NCBI RefSeq assembly: GCF_009764265.1
Contig: NZ_RWIR01000033.1
Span: forward strand, 62,001-126,000
Direction: 5' to 3'
Length of the DNA: 64,000 nt
Origin: Pseudomonas sp. PB101
Lineage (GTDB): Bacteria; Pseudomonadota; Gammaproteobacteria; Pseudomonadales; Pseudomonadaceae
Part shown: positions 44,085 to 64,000 of the stretch, in pieces
Layout: every line of letters begins with the position of its first letter
How positions within the stretch are numbered: position 1 is the stretch's first letter
Made by a program: the position numbers and the translations under genes
Notes under the pieces: generated by a model
Seen by the model: only the letters and a program-made list of their open reading frames with translations
The model's database searches: none
What the model was told of the DNA's origin: nothing

Positions 44085-44534
44085 CTATGTGATCTCAACC
44101 AATGACTTCATATGCGTCGCATGTTCAGCGTGTATCGGCTGGAACCCGCAGCGAAGATAAAAGGCAGCGCCCTCGGGCGTGTCCGTGGACAGTCGCACAA
44201 CGCGAAAATGCCCAGACGCCAGTTCCAGTAGCTGCTGCACCAGCGCTTTGCCCACATTCCGACCCCTTGATGCAGGGGCGACGTACACCCGCCGTAATCT
44301 TCCTACGCCCGGTTCGGAAAATGGATCGGATGAAAGACCTCCAACGGCTATCAGCCGTCCGTTGCGAAACACCCCCAAAAGGCACTCACCTTGCTGATCG
44401 AATCGATTGGCGCCGCTTTCCCATTCCGCAATCAACCGGGTGAGGAACCTGAAGCCTTCTGCAACGGCCTGCTCTTCCAGCTCGCGGATTTGCGGTGCGA
44501 GCCCGGAGATTTTACATATCACCCATTCGTCCAT
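44085..44534 (-). CDS. GNAT-family N-acetyltransferase
   Basis: A 149-residue single-domain acetyltransferase. Acetyl-CoA binding motif A is visible as R-R-V-Y-V-A-P-A-S-R-G-R-N-V-G-K-A-L near residues 80-97, and motif B as A-A-F-Y-L-R-C-G-F. Substrate unknown. Its start overlaps by 23 bases the end of a small PaaA2/StbD-like antitoxin gene, so the two are co-transcribed and translation is probably coupled. Confidence 0.88.
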   Translation of the reverse strand: MDEWVICKISGLAPQIRELEEQAVAEGFRFLTRLIAEWESGANRFDQQGECLLGVFRNGRLIAVGGLSSDPFSEPGVGRLRRVYVAPASRGRNVGKALVQQLLELASGHFRVVRLSTDTPEGAAFYLRCGFQPIHAEHATHMKSLVEIT

Positions 44535-44712
44535 TGATATTGCTCTTTGACTCGATGAGGGCTCGCATATCTTCCATCATCCGATTATGCGGGACATTCG
44601 GGCGCGGGTCGTCAATCGAAGCTTGCACCTTGGCGCGGAACCAACGGTCATGGCTGGCGACTTGCTCTTCGGTCTCCAGCCCGGAAACGATGGGGGAAAG
44701 TTCGGCGTTCAT
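44512..44712 (-). CDS. PaaA2/StbD-like antitoxin family protein
   Basis: 66 residues. The segment L-E-T-E-E-Q-V-A-S-H-D-R-W-F-R-A-K-V, followed by D-D-P-R-P-N-V-P-H and a terminal M-R-A-L-I-E, is the pattern of the PaaA2/StbD group of antitoxins, which neutralise ParE/RelE-type toxins. I chose ATG 44712 because a perfect GGAGG stands five bases upstream; in-frame ATGs at 44739 and 44745 lack this. No ParE/RelE gene follows. Instead a GNAT gene overlaps its end. Confidence 0.72.
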   Translation of the reverse strand: MNAELSPIVSGLETEEQVASHDRWFRAKVQASIDDPRPNVPHNRMMEDMRALIESKSNINGRMGDM

Positions 44713-45010
44713 TTTGGCCTCCAGAGCCGCTGTCGTCATTGGCAATGATGAATGTCATTGGATTAACCGACCATTGCGTCGCGTCAGATCGTAAGGGCTG
44801 TACGTCCGAGGGCCAACCGCAAACTTTCGTAGGACTCTTCCTGCCGACTCCGAGGAGTTCAACGCTCTTTGACAAGGTAAAACAGCAGGTTAAAGACCAC
44901 TCGATAGTGCTTGTTTAAGCGGCCTACAGGTTACTTCGTGAAAGCCATAACGCCTTGCGTCGTTGCCTACAGGTACGCCAGAATCCGCCGGCTTGTGCGC
45001 CTTTGGGGGT

Positions 45011-45240
45011 GTCGGTAACTTGAGTCCGTCACTGATTGTCAGTGATCGGGTTTAGTAGCCCGATGAGGTTGAACGGTTGCACAAGTTTCATCCAGTCGGA
45101 CATTCGTCTGCACTTGATGGTGGCTGTGTGCATGGCGCCCTCGGGCGCGCCGGTTCGCTTCCTCACCGGTCTACTAACTTGCGCACAGCCGCCACCCTTT
45201 CGTTTAGTAGCGAGATGGTTGTGGGCTCCCTACTAGAGGA
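45011..45240 (+). promoter_or_regulatory. Structured 5' leader of the DUF6124-type gene
   Basis: Several nested inverted repeats precede the start. One is a stem TCACTGA/TCAGTGA (45029-45045). Another is TCGGG-TTTAGTAG-CCCGA (45046-45063). A 10-bp enclosing stem pairs GGCTGTGTGC (45122-45131) with GCGCACAGCC (45181-45190) around the hairpin GCGCCC/GGGCGC. TTTAGTAG occurs at 45051 and 45203. Its near complement CTACTA occurs at 45171 and 45230, the latter abutting the ribosome site AGAGGA. The upstream 270 bases (44741-45010) hold nothing I recognise. Confidence 0.6.
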
Positions 45241-45248
45241 AGATTTTT

Positions 45249-45596
45249 ATGTTCAAGGTAACTCCAAATCCGCCGGACTCCGACCCGGCCTCGCCGTACG
45301 AAAGCCCCGACTCAAAACAATTCCACGAAGCCGCCGAACGCGCCCTCGATCCCGGCCCCAACATCATGGCCACCCCGCGCACACCCTGCTCCATGTTCAT
45401 CGTCAATCCCGAACTCAGTACCGAAACCCTGCTGGTGCACGCCTGCGAATCGCTGGCGTCGGCCAGTGTCATGGCCAACGATCTGGTGGATCATCTGCAG
45501 GGGACGAGTCGCAATGCACTGTTGGGGATTGCGCAGGTGATTATGCTGGGGGAACTGGCGGTGAATCGGGCGCTGGATCGGCTTGATCCGCCCTGA
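45249..45596 (+). CDS. DUF6124/DUF3077-type small protein
   Basis: 115 residues, of a type I recognise as common and often multicopy in Pseudomonas (M-F-K-V-T-P-N-P-P-D start; V-N-P-E-L-S-T-E-T-L-L-V-H-A-C-E-S-L-A-S-A core; C-terminal helix L-G-I-A-Q-V-I-M-L-G-E-L). Function unknown. There is no signal peptide; the C-terminal half is helical. AGAGGA lies eight bases upstream of the ATG. The long structured leader suggests post-transcriptional control. Confidence 0.82.
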   Translation: MFKVTPNPPDSDPASPYESPDSKQFHEAAERALDPGPNIMATPRTPCSMFIVNPELSTETLLVHACESLASASVMANDLVDHLQGTSRNALLGIAQVIMLGELAVNRALDRLDPP

Positions 45597-45621
45597 CCAC
45601 AATTTCCAGATCACTGGAAAA

Positions 45622-45653
45622 CCTGTGGGAGCGAGCTTGCTCGCTCCCACAGG
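45622..45653. terminator. Palindromic hairpin between convergent genes
   Basis: A 15-bp perfect stem (CCTGTGGGAGCGAGC) with a TT loop, in the 66-base gap between the DUF6124-type gene and the convergent hydrolase. A REP-type half unit that may end both transcripts, although there is no T-run. Confidence 0.6.
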
Positions 45654-45662
45654 GGGGGGCAG

Positions 45663-46628
45663 TCAGGCCAGACTCTCGCCGATCTGCGCCGCCAGTTGCA
45701 CCAGCATCCCCGGCACTTCCTGGACCATCTCGCCCATGCGCGCAAAGTCGTGGGTCATGCCGGCCTTGACCTCCAGCACCAAGGGTTGCCCCGCGGCACG
45801 CAGTTTCTCGGCCCAGGCCAGACCTTCATCGAGCAACGGATCGTACTCGGCCAGCCACAGCACCGTCGGCGTCAGCCGTTGCAGGCCCTCGGCGTACAGG
45901 GGTGAAAAACGCCAGTCGGCACGATCCGCTTCACTGCGTTGGTATTGCTGGTAAAACCACTCCAGCGTGGTGGCTTCGAGCAGATAACCTTCGGCGAAGC
46001 GCGCAAGTGACGGACGTTTTTTTACCGCGTCGATCACCGGGTACAGCAACACTTGCAGGCGCGGCACAAGCGGCCATCCCAACGGATCCTGGGCAATGGC
46101 GATGCACAACGATGCCACCAGGCTGCCGCCGACGCTGTCCCCGGCCAGCGCAATACGCTTCGCGTCCAGCCCCAATGCCTGGGCACCGGTAGTTGCCAGC
46201 CAGCGCGTCACGTCTTCGGCATCGTTGTAAGCGGTCGGAAAACGATGTTCCGGCGCCAGGCGATAGTCCGCCGACAACACGGCAAACTCCCCTGCCAGCG
46301 CCAGGCGCTGGCACAGGGTGTCGTGGGAGTCGAGGCTGCCGACCACGTAACCGCCGCCATGGAAATACAACAACACCGGGCGCGGCTCGCTGTCCGGTTG
46401 CGCTTTGGTGTACAGCCGCGCGTTGAGCGAATGCCCGTCCCGCGCAGGAATGCTGACCGCCGTCACCGTCAACGCGCCCGAAGGGGCGGCATCGAGCAAC
46501 TGTGAAGTCTGTTCGAATTGTTGTCGCGCGTCCCGAGGGCTCAGCTCATGCATGGGTTGGCTTTTGCCGCTGAGGCGGCCGAACTCGGCCAGCTCCAGAA
46601 AACCTTCGATGTCCGGGTGCAGTGCCAT
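45663..46628 (-). CDS. Alpha/beta hydrolase, hormone-sensitive-lipase family
   Basis: About 321 residues. The HSL-family oxyanion motif F-H-G-G-G-Y is near residue 83. The nucleophile Ser lies in G-D-S-V-G-G near 155, Asp in E-Y-D-P-L near 255, and His in M-T-H-D-F near 291. This is a complete esterase active site, cytoplasmic, with no signal peptide. It lies on the same strand as, and downstream of, the terminal pyoverdine synthetase, but 271 bases with a large inverted repeat separate them. A near match to the PvdS box precedes it. A role in siderophore metabolism is only a suggestion. Confidence 0.88.
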   Translation of the reverse strand: MALHPDIEGFLELAEFGRLSGKSQPMHELSPRDARQQFEQTSQLLDAAPSGALTVTAVSIPARDGHSLNARLYTKAQPDSEPRPVLLYFHGGGYVVGSLDSHDTLCQRLALAGEFAVLSADYRLAPEHRFPTAYNDAEDVTRWLATTGAQALGLDAKRIALAGDSVGGSLVASLCIAIAQDPLGWPLVPRLQVLLYPVIDAVKKRPSLARFAEGYLLEATTLEWFYQQYQRSEADRADWRFSPLYAEGLQRLTPTVLWLAEYDPLLDEGLAWAEKLRAAGQPLVLEVKAGMTHDFARMGEMVQEVPGMLVQLAAQIGESLA

Positions 46629-46667
46629 GGGCGGTAGTCTCCAAAAAATAAAAAGCTCGCCCAATAA

Positions 46668-46691
46668 ACGAACCGGGAGGGCTGTTCATTA
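46668..46691 (-). promoter_or_regulatory. Near match to a PvdS box upstream of the hydrolase
   Basis: On the minus strand TAATG, 16 bases, CGT. Spacing and the CGT half fit, but the first half differs from TAAAT at two positions. Located 40 bases before the hydrolase start. Confidence 0.35.
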
Positions 46692-46738
46692 GGACGTCAT
46701 CCTGATCAATGAAGAATCTCCCTGACCGAACATGAAAC

Positions 46739-46873
46739 CTGTGGCGAGGGGGCTTGCCCCCGTTGGGTCGCGAAGCGGCCCCAAAGCCAGCCATCGCGGT
46801 TATTCAGGCGTACCGCGATGTTCGGGTTTACGACTGCTTCGCAGCCGAACGGGGGCAAGCCCCCTCGCCACAG
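46739..46873. repeat. Large inverted repeat of the GAGGGGGCTTGCCCCC class
   Basis: Outer arms beginning CTGTGGCGAGGGGGCTTGCC and its complement enclose about 80 bases with smaller internal inverted repeats. A second REP family in the window, lying just downstream of the terminal synthetase gene. Confidence 0.8.
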
Positions 46874-46899
46874 AGAAGCCAGTTCACCAATTTATCGGC

Positions 46900-58700
<11,801 letters not shown>

Positions 58701-58704
<4 letters not shown>

Positions 58705-61700
58705 CGCGCGTGTTCCTCATCCACTTCGTCGAACAACGCTTCGAGGGCGTCTACATCGTTTTCCTGGTGCTCGCTTTGCTGGCGGAATTGCTCGATTTCC
58801 GCCGCCAGGCGTTCCAGGGTGTCGCCGTCGAAAAACAGCTTGAGCGGGATCGCCAGGTTCAACTCTTCCTGGATCCGTGCACGAATGCGCGTGGCCAGCA
58901 GCGAGTGCCCGCCGAGTTCGAAGAAGCTGTCGTGCACGCCGACACGCTCTACGTGCAGCGCTTCGGCCCAGATCGCCGCCAGGGTTTTTTCCAGGTCGTT
59001 GCGCGGCGCGACGAAGGCACTGCGGCGCACATCGAGATCGAGCAAGGCCTGGCGATTGAGCTTGCCGTTGGGCATCAGCGGGAAACGCTCCAGCACCTGC
59101 AAGCGCGCCGGCTGCATGTGCTCGGGCAGCGCCTCGGCCAGGTGGCTGCGCAATTCGTTGAGGCGGATGTCGGCGGTGTCGGCCGGGGACACCACGAAGC
59201 CCAGCAGTTGCGGGCCGGTCGGGGTTTCCCGGGCAATCACCGCGGCGTCCTCGATGCCCGGCGCGTTGCGCATGGCCGACTCGATTTCGCCCAGCTCGAT
59301 GCGGAAACCACGGATTTTCACCTGGTGATCGACCCGCCCCAGATACTCGAGCACGCCATCGGCGCGATAGCGCCCCAGGTCGCCGGTGCGGTACAGGCGC
59401 TGACCCGGCGCCTTGGCGAACAGGTCGGGAACAAAGCGTTCGGCCGTCAGCGGGCCACGCTGCAGATAACCCCGGGCAATGCCGGCACCGCCGACATACA
59501 ACTCGCCTTCGACGCCCACGGCCAGCGGTTGCAGGTCCGGGCCGAGTACGTGGATGCGCATGCCGGCAATCGGCTGGCCGATCGGGATGCTGTAATCGTC
59601 CTGGTCAAGCGGCAGTTCCCAGGCCGAGCACCACACGGTGCCTTCGGTCGGGCCGTATTCGTTGACCAGCGTCACCCCCGGCAGCGCTTCGCGATGTCGC
59701 TGCACCAGGGCATGGCTGCAGGCTTCGCCGGCCACGATGACGCAGGCCAGGGCCTGTTGGTCGAGATGCTCGAGAATCTGCGCGTGGTACGACGGCAGCG
59801 TCAGGTAGTGGGAAATCTCTTCGCGCTGAATCAACTCGGCCAGTCTGGCCGGATCCTTGTAGCTGTCTTCGTCCGGCAGGCACAGGGTCGCGCCCTGCCC
59901 CAGCGCCCAGAAAACCCCGGCCACCGAGCTGTCGAAGGAGAACGACGAGAGCATCAGGAACCCGCGCAGCGGCTGGCGATAAAACGCCGTACGCGCCAGG
60001 GTCGAGGCCACGGCGTTGGCATGACTGATCATCACGCCCTTGGGTTTGCCGGTGGACCCGGAGGTGTAGATGACGTAGGCCAGGTTGGCGCTGTCGCCCT
60101 GAGGCGCAGGTTCGGTTGGCGCGGCGGACCAGACTTCGGCCCCCGGCATCAGGGAAACCACACGCTCACGGTGCAACGCGTCCGGCAGCGGCTGGCAGGC
60201 GAGTATCTGGCGCGCGCCGGTGTCGGCGAGCATGAACGCCAGGCGCTCGATCGGGTAGTTCGGGTCCAGCGGCAAGTACGCAGCGCCGGCCTTGAGCGTG
60301 CCCAACAACGCAATGACCATTTCCAGAGAACGTTGACCGTAGACCGCAACGATTTCATCCGCCGCCACCGCTTGGGCGCGCAAGGTATTGGCCACCTGGT
60401 TGGAGCGCGCATCCAGCTCGGCATAGGTCAGGCGCTGGCCGTTGACACTCAGGGCGATGCGTTGCGGATGCAGGCGCGCCTGTTCGCTGAACAATTCGTG
60501 CAGGAACTGGCACGGCAAAACCTGCCCGGTGGCGTTCGGATTGAAGCCTTCGATCAGGCGGGTCAGTTGCGCGGCGCTGAGCAGATCAGCCTGAGCCAGG
60601 GTCAGTTCGGGCGACGCCAACAGTTGGCGACTGAACTCGGCGAACTGCTGCAGCCACTCGGCCAGCATCGATTCGGGCAGCGCACCGTCCAGACACGACA
60701 GCTGCAACTGATTGCCCAGCACCCGCAGGCGCAGGACTTCGGGGTTGCCATCGTCGACCTCGATAGCGGCCTCCTCGCCAGCCTGATGGACGAAGCCGTA
60801 ACGCAGCGGCGCGGTACCTTCGGCGCTCAGTCCGAATTCGTTTAGGCAATCAAGCCACGACAGCGACTGTTCGACGCTGGCGGCAAAGCTTGCCAAGGCT
60901 TGCGCCAGAGTCTGCTGGCCGCGGTACTCGAAGGCCACCGGCAAACGCCGGGCGAAACGCCCGAGGGTGGCGGCGGTCTGCTCGTTGCGACCGTCCACCT
61001 GCCAGCCCATCAGGCCTTTTTCCTGTTGGCCGATGCGCGCCACGAAGGCGCTCCACAGCAGCATCGCGACTTGCTGCGCCTCGACGTTCGACTCATCAGC
61101 CAGCCGTTGCACCCCGGCGTACCAGGTGGCATCGGTGAGCGTGGCCTGACGGCGAGCCAGGGACACTTCCACGGCTTTTTCGAACGGCAAGCGATGGGCC
61201 ACGGCGAACTGCTGTTGCAGGTTGCGCCAGAACGCGGCGCCCTGGTGGCCGATGTCTTCTTCGCGCAGTTCTTCCTGCCAGGCGCTGTAGTCCAGGTATT
61301 GCAGCGCATCCTCGTCTTCGACCAGGGCTTCACCGCGCAACAGACTGGCAAGCTCGGCCGCGAGCACCCGCAGCGAGGCCTCGTCGAAGCTGCATGCCGG
61401 GGCCAGCAGGGTGATGAAAGACGGCCCTGCCTGGTCTTCAACCTGCGCCACCACCAGCGCCTTGCTCGAATCTTCAACCATGACTTCACGGCTGCGGCTC
61501 AAGGCCTCGGCCAGCGAAGGCTGGATGCCCAGCAACGTGACCGGCAAGGCATCGCACAGGCTTTGCACCGGCCACTTCATGCCCGGCAAGCGGCGGTAGA
61601 CCGTGCGCAGGGTTTCGTGGCGCTGGCCCAGTGTCTCCAGCGCCGTGCGCAACGCCTGGGCCTCCACCGGCCTGGCGACCGGCAATGTCAGCGCGGCGAA

Positions 61701-61799
61701 CAGTGGCCGGGCGCCCAGTTCCTGGACCCGCAAATAAAAGGCCTGCTGGGCCGAAGTCTGGAATACGTCTACCGAAGGTTCGAGGGCGGTGGTGTTCAT
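58701..61799 (-). CDS. Single-module NRPS: degenerate C ('interface') - A - T, histidine-like pocket
   Basis: 1032 residues. The N-terminal about 420 residues have the condensation fold, but H-H-x-x-x-D-G is replaced by P-A-C-S-F-D-E (residues 134-140), so it should not condense. The adenylation domain (about 430-930; Y-T-S-G-S-T-G near 583) has pocket code DSALIAEVWK, closest to histidine codes of the type DSELTAEVCK known from bacitracin synthetase. The carrier domain G-G-H-S-L is near 964. An acidic tail (D-A-L-E-A-L-F-D-E-V-D) may dock to the next protein. A dead C-like domain before A, next to a SyrP-type hydroxylase, matches the 'interface' domains described for siderophore beta-hydroxylases. 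The real condensation domain is at the end of the preceding synthetase. Confidence 0.9.
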
Positions 61800-61810
61800 G
61801 TCGGGTGTCC

Positions 61811-62869
61811 TTATTCCTGATCCAGGTCGGCGCTTTTCTGCGCGATGGCCATGGCCGTGAGGATTTTTCTGTAGCCGGTGAATTCGTTGCGCGCGTGCAC
61901 GCTGAGGATGTTGTCGAGCAGGACCACGTCGCCCTTCTCCCAGGCGAACTCGACCATCACCTCGCGGTAGATGCCTTGCAGGTGGCGAATCACATCGTCG
62001 GGAATCGGCGAGCCGTCGCCGAAGAAGGTGTTCTGCGGCAGGTCTTGCGGGCCGAACTCACGCAGCAGGTTGTCGCGGATGCTGTCCGGCAGGGTCAGCG
62101 CATTGAAGAAGGTGCCGTGGTTGAACCAGATGCGCTCGCCGCTCAGCGGATGACGCACGATGGCCGGGCCGTTCTGCCGGGTACGCAGGCGGTTGCCGGG
62201 TTTCCACTCGGCCTGGATGCCGATTTTCGCGCAGTAGGCTTCGACCTCGGCACGGTCCTCGCTCTGGAACACGGTCTGCCATGGCAGGCCCATGCCGTCG
62301 CCGTAGTTGCGCACGTACATGATGCGTTTGCGGGCAAACTCTTCGCGCACCTGCGGGTCGATCCGCGCGAGGATCTGGCGGGTGTCGCCGAACGGCGTTT
62401 CGCCGCCGGTGGTCGACGGGGTGTCGCAGTAGAAATACAGGTGACGCGGGAACACCGGCGAGTACGAGTGTTCGTTGTGCGGGAAGATTTTCTCCGGCGC
62501 CGGGTAATCGGTGGAGCTGTAGATCTTGAACTGACCGGTGATCTGGGTGCGTGGCGAGGCGCGGAACAGGTACTCCAGCGCGCCGCCGGAAATCGCATCG
62601 ACACAGCGGTTGAACTCGCCGATGTCGGCCACCTGGAAGCCACGGAACAGAATCACCGCGTGCTCCAGCAGCTTGCTTTCGATCAGCGCGCGGTTCTGGC
62701 TGGCCCATTCCACCAGGCTCACGCCGGACACGGCCGGGCGGCACACCAGCGGCATGCTGTGGCCTTCGAACATCGGCGCAAAACTCACCAGCCGCGTCGG
62801 ATCGGTGGACAGGCTTTTGCGGGCACCACGACCCATCTTGGGAATGGACTTGGTCGTTGAAACGGTCAT
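61811..62869 (-). CDS. SyrP-like Fe(II)/2-oxoglutarate beta-hydroxylase
   Basis: A 352-residue TauD-fold dioxygenase. Iron ligands are the H-N-E motif (H131, E133) in I-F-P-H-N-E-H-S-Y-S and H325 in L-S-V-H-A-R-N-E-F. R334 probably binds 2-oxoglutarate. SyrP relatives hydroxylate the beta carbon of an amino acid while it is tethered to a carrier domain. It ends 11 bases upstream of the single-module synthetase with a histidine-like pocket, so I infer beta-hydroxyhistidine as product; aspartate is the alternative for this family. The start has GGAGG upstream. It sits inside the synthetase operon. Confidence 0.92.
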   Translation of the reverse strand: MTVSTTKSIPKMGRGARKSLSTDPTRLVSFAPMFEGHSMPLVCRPAVSGVSLVEWASQNRALIESKLLEHAVILFRGFQVADIGEFNRCVDAISGGALEYLFRASPRTQITGQFKIYSSTDYPAPEKIFPHNEHSYSPVFPRHLYFYCDTPSTTGGETPFGDTRQILARIDPQVREEFARKRIMYVRNYGDGMGLPWQTVFQSEDRAEVEAYCAKIGIQAEWKPGNRLRTRQNGPAIVRHPLSGERIWFNHGTFFNALTLPDSIRDNLLREFGPQDLPQNTFFGDGSPIPDDVIRHLQGIYREVMVEFAWEKGDVVLLDNILSVHARNEFTGYRKILTAMAIAQKSADLDQE

Positions 62870-62892
62870 AAACCCCTCCAGAAAATGATCAC

Positions 62893-62914
62893 GGCGGCGC
62901 TAAAGGGCGCCGCC
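62893..62914 (-). other. Intercistronic hairpin before the hydroxylase gene
   Basis: An 8-bp perfect stem GGCGGCGC / GCGCCGCC with a six-base loop, between the stop of the upstream synthetase and the hydroxylase start. No T-run directly follows. It could mark partial attenuation or mRNA processing. Confidence 0.5.
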
Positions 62915-62921
62915 GCCTGAA

Positions 62922-64000
62922 TCAGTCAGCTGCGGTGTGCGCTGTCGGCGCAGCCCGGTTCGCCGAGCGGCGCTTGATCGCCATGGCCCCGCCGAGCAAG
63001 GCCTTGCGTTGCTCGCTCAAGCGCGCATCGGCCCGGCGCTGGACATCGCTGGCCAGGTTGAGCAAATCGCCGACTTGCAATCCACCAGCGCCAATCAACG
63101 CTGCGAGCACCGCCTGAATCTGTTCGGACAAACACTCAAGCGTGCTCGGCAGGTACTGACCGGCCGGTGTCTCGAAGCTCAGGTGGATGTGCTGCGCGTC
63201 GTTGTAGAACGCAGCGACCATGCCGATCTCGGCGGCCTGGCGCCCGGACGGGAAGTCCTCGACTTGCAGGCCCTCCATCGACGGCAGGCGACCGACGCCT
63301 TCCTGGTAAATCAGCTTGATGTCGAACAGCGGCGAACGTCCGGCCCGACGCGGCAAGCGCAAGGCCTCCACCAGGCGCTCGAAGGGCAGGTCCTGATGGT
63401 CCGAAGCCTCCAGCACCGCCCGGCGACAAGCGTCCAGCAACTGCGCCACCGGCTGCCCGGCATCGACTTCCACTTGCAGTACTAGTTGGTTAACGAAGAA
63501 GCCGACCATTTCTTCAAGCTCGGCTTGATTTCGGTTGGCGATATCGGTGCCGATGCGCACGCGATTGACCTCGGTGCGCTGGCGCAGGACCAGGGTGAAG
63601 CCGGCCAGCAGCAGCATGAACAGCGACAAATCGCGTTGCTGGGCAAAGTCGCGCAGCTGCTGGCTGAGTTCGGCACCGAAGGTGAAATGCGCGCTGGCGC
63701 CTTCCTGTGCAATGCGTCGGTCGCCATCGGCAGGCAACTCCAGCACGGCCAGCGGTTCGGCGAGGCGCTGCTGCCAGTAGTCGAGCTGGCGTTGCAATTC
63801 GCCGCCCTGCTCCAGCCACTGGCGCTGCCATTTGGCGAAGTCGGCGTACTGCACGCTATGCGCCGGCAGCTTCGGGACCTGGCCACGGTTGAGGGTTGGA
63901 TAGAGCGTGACGAACTCGTTGATCAGGACGCGGAACGACCAGTCATCGGCGACGATGTGATGCACCGTCAGCAACAACACATGCTGGTCATCCGCGACCC
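62922..64000 (-). CDS. Pyoverdine NRPS, C-terminal condensation domain (5' part outside window)
   Basis: The frame is open to the window edge, so only the last about 358 residues are seen. They form most of a condensation domain: catalytic H-H-I-V-A-D-D-W (last motif Gly replaced by Asp), then Y-A-D-F-A-K-W-Q, G-T-D-I-A-N-R and H-Q-D-L-P-F-E-R-L-V. No adenylation or carrier domain follows; after the C domain there is a tail of about 60 basic and Ala-rich residues and the stop. The protein therefore ends in a free condensation domain that must act on the carrier of the next protein, the single-module synthetase two genes on. Likely an equivalent of PvdI/PvdJ. Confidence 0.9.
   Translation of the reverse strand, partial: VADDQHVLLLTVHHIVADDWSFRVLINEFVTLYPTLNRGQVPKLPAHSVQYADFAKWQRQWLEQGGELQRQLDYWQQRLAEPLAVLELPADGDRRIAQEGASAHFTFGAELSQQLRDFAQQRDLSLFMLLLAGFTLVLRQRTEVNRVRIGTDIANRNQAELEEMVGFFVNQLVLQVEVDAGQPVAQLLDACRRAVLEASDHQDLPFERLVEALRLPRRAGRSPLFDIKLIYQEGVGRLPSMEGLQVEDFPSGRQAAEIGMVAAFYNDAQHIHLSFETPAGQYLPSTLECLSEQIQAVLAALIGAGGLQVGDLLNLASDVQRRADARLSEQRKALLGGAMAIKRRSANRAAPTAHTAAD

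Noticed and set aside
44746..45010. A ParE/RelE toxin gene upstream of the antitoxin-like gene
   Set aside because: No frame in this interval has a toxin-like pattern or a ribosome site; open frames here are short shadows.

Overview
The window looks like chromosome of a fluorescent Pseudomonas, most likely the P. fluorescens group. The evidence is a GC-rich sequence with strong third-position GC, Pseudomonas-type REP palindromes between many operons, and a pyoverdine (siderophore) locus whose gene order nearly matches the P. aeruginosa cluster. It opens inside one gene (a thiolase) and closes inside another (a peptide synthetase).

Layout. 1-6.0 kb: thiolase 3' part, a Bcr/CflA-type exporter, an AraC regulator and an EmrA/EmrB-type efflux pair. 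6.0-12.6 kb: an AhpD-like protein, a cyclic-nucleotide-binding MscS channel, a pirin/isochorismatase-fold operon divergent from a LysR gene, and a DkgB-type aldo/keto reductase. 12.6-17.0 kb: a BvgS/BvgA-like two-component pair and a small pseudo-receiver. 17.1-20.4 kb: an MgtA-type Mg2+ ATPase with a long leader.

20.4-37.5 kb is the conserved pyoverdine block: pvdA, fpvI, pvdR-pvdT-opmQ (export/recycling), pvdP (chromophore tyrosinase), pvdM-pvdN-pvdO (periplasmic maturation), pvdE (export to the periplasm) and fpvA (receptor). I found an exact PvdS-type iron-starvation box (TAAAT-N16-CGT) before pvdA, pvdR, pvdP, pvdM and pvdE, and a good Fur box before fpvA. Genes for FpvR, PvdF and PvdS are not in the window.

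37.5-46.9 kb is an accessory stretch between the receptor gene and the synthetases. It holds a 643-residue protein with internal repeats of about 107 residues, a diguanylate cyclase, a hotdog thioesterase, a VOC protein, small membrane or exported proteins, a PaaA2/StbD-like antitoxin overlapping a GNAT gene, a DUF6124-type gene with an elaborate structured leader, and an alpha/beta hydrolase.

46.9-64.0 kb (minus strand) encodes the end of the pyoverdine assembly line. In order of synthesis: a synthetase ending in a condensation domain, a SyrP-like Fe(II)/2-oxoglutarate hydroxylase, a one-module protein (degenerate condensation/'interface' domain - adenylation - carrier) with a histidine-like pocket, and a trimodular synthetase (Thr + epimerase, Ser, probably hydroxyornithine) with a terminal thioesterase. 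Read together this predicts a peptide ending in beta-hydroxyhistidine - D-allo-Thr - Ser - (cyclo)hydroxyornithine. That is the most interesting inference in the window.
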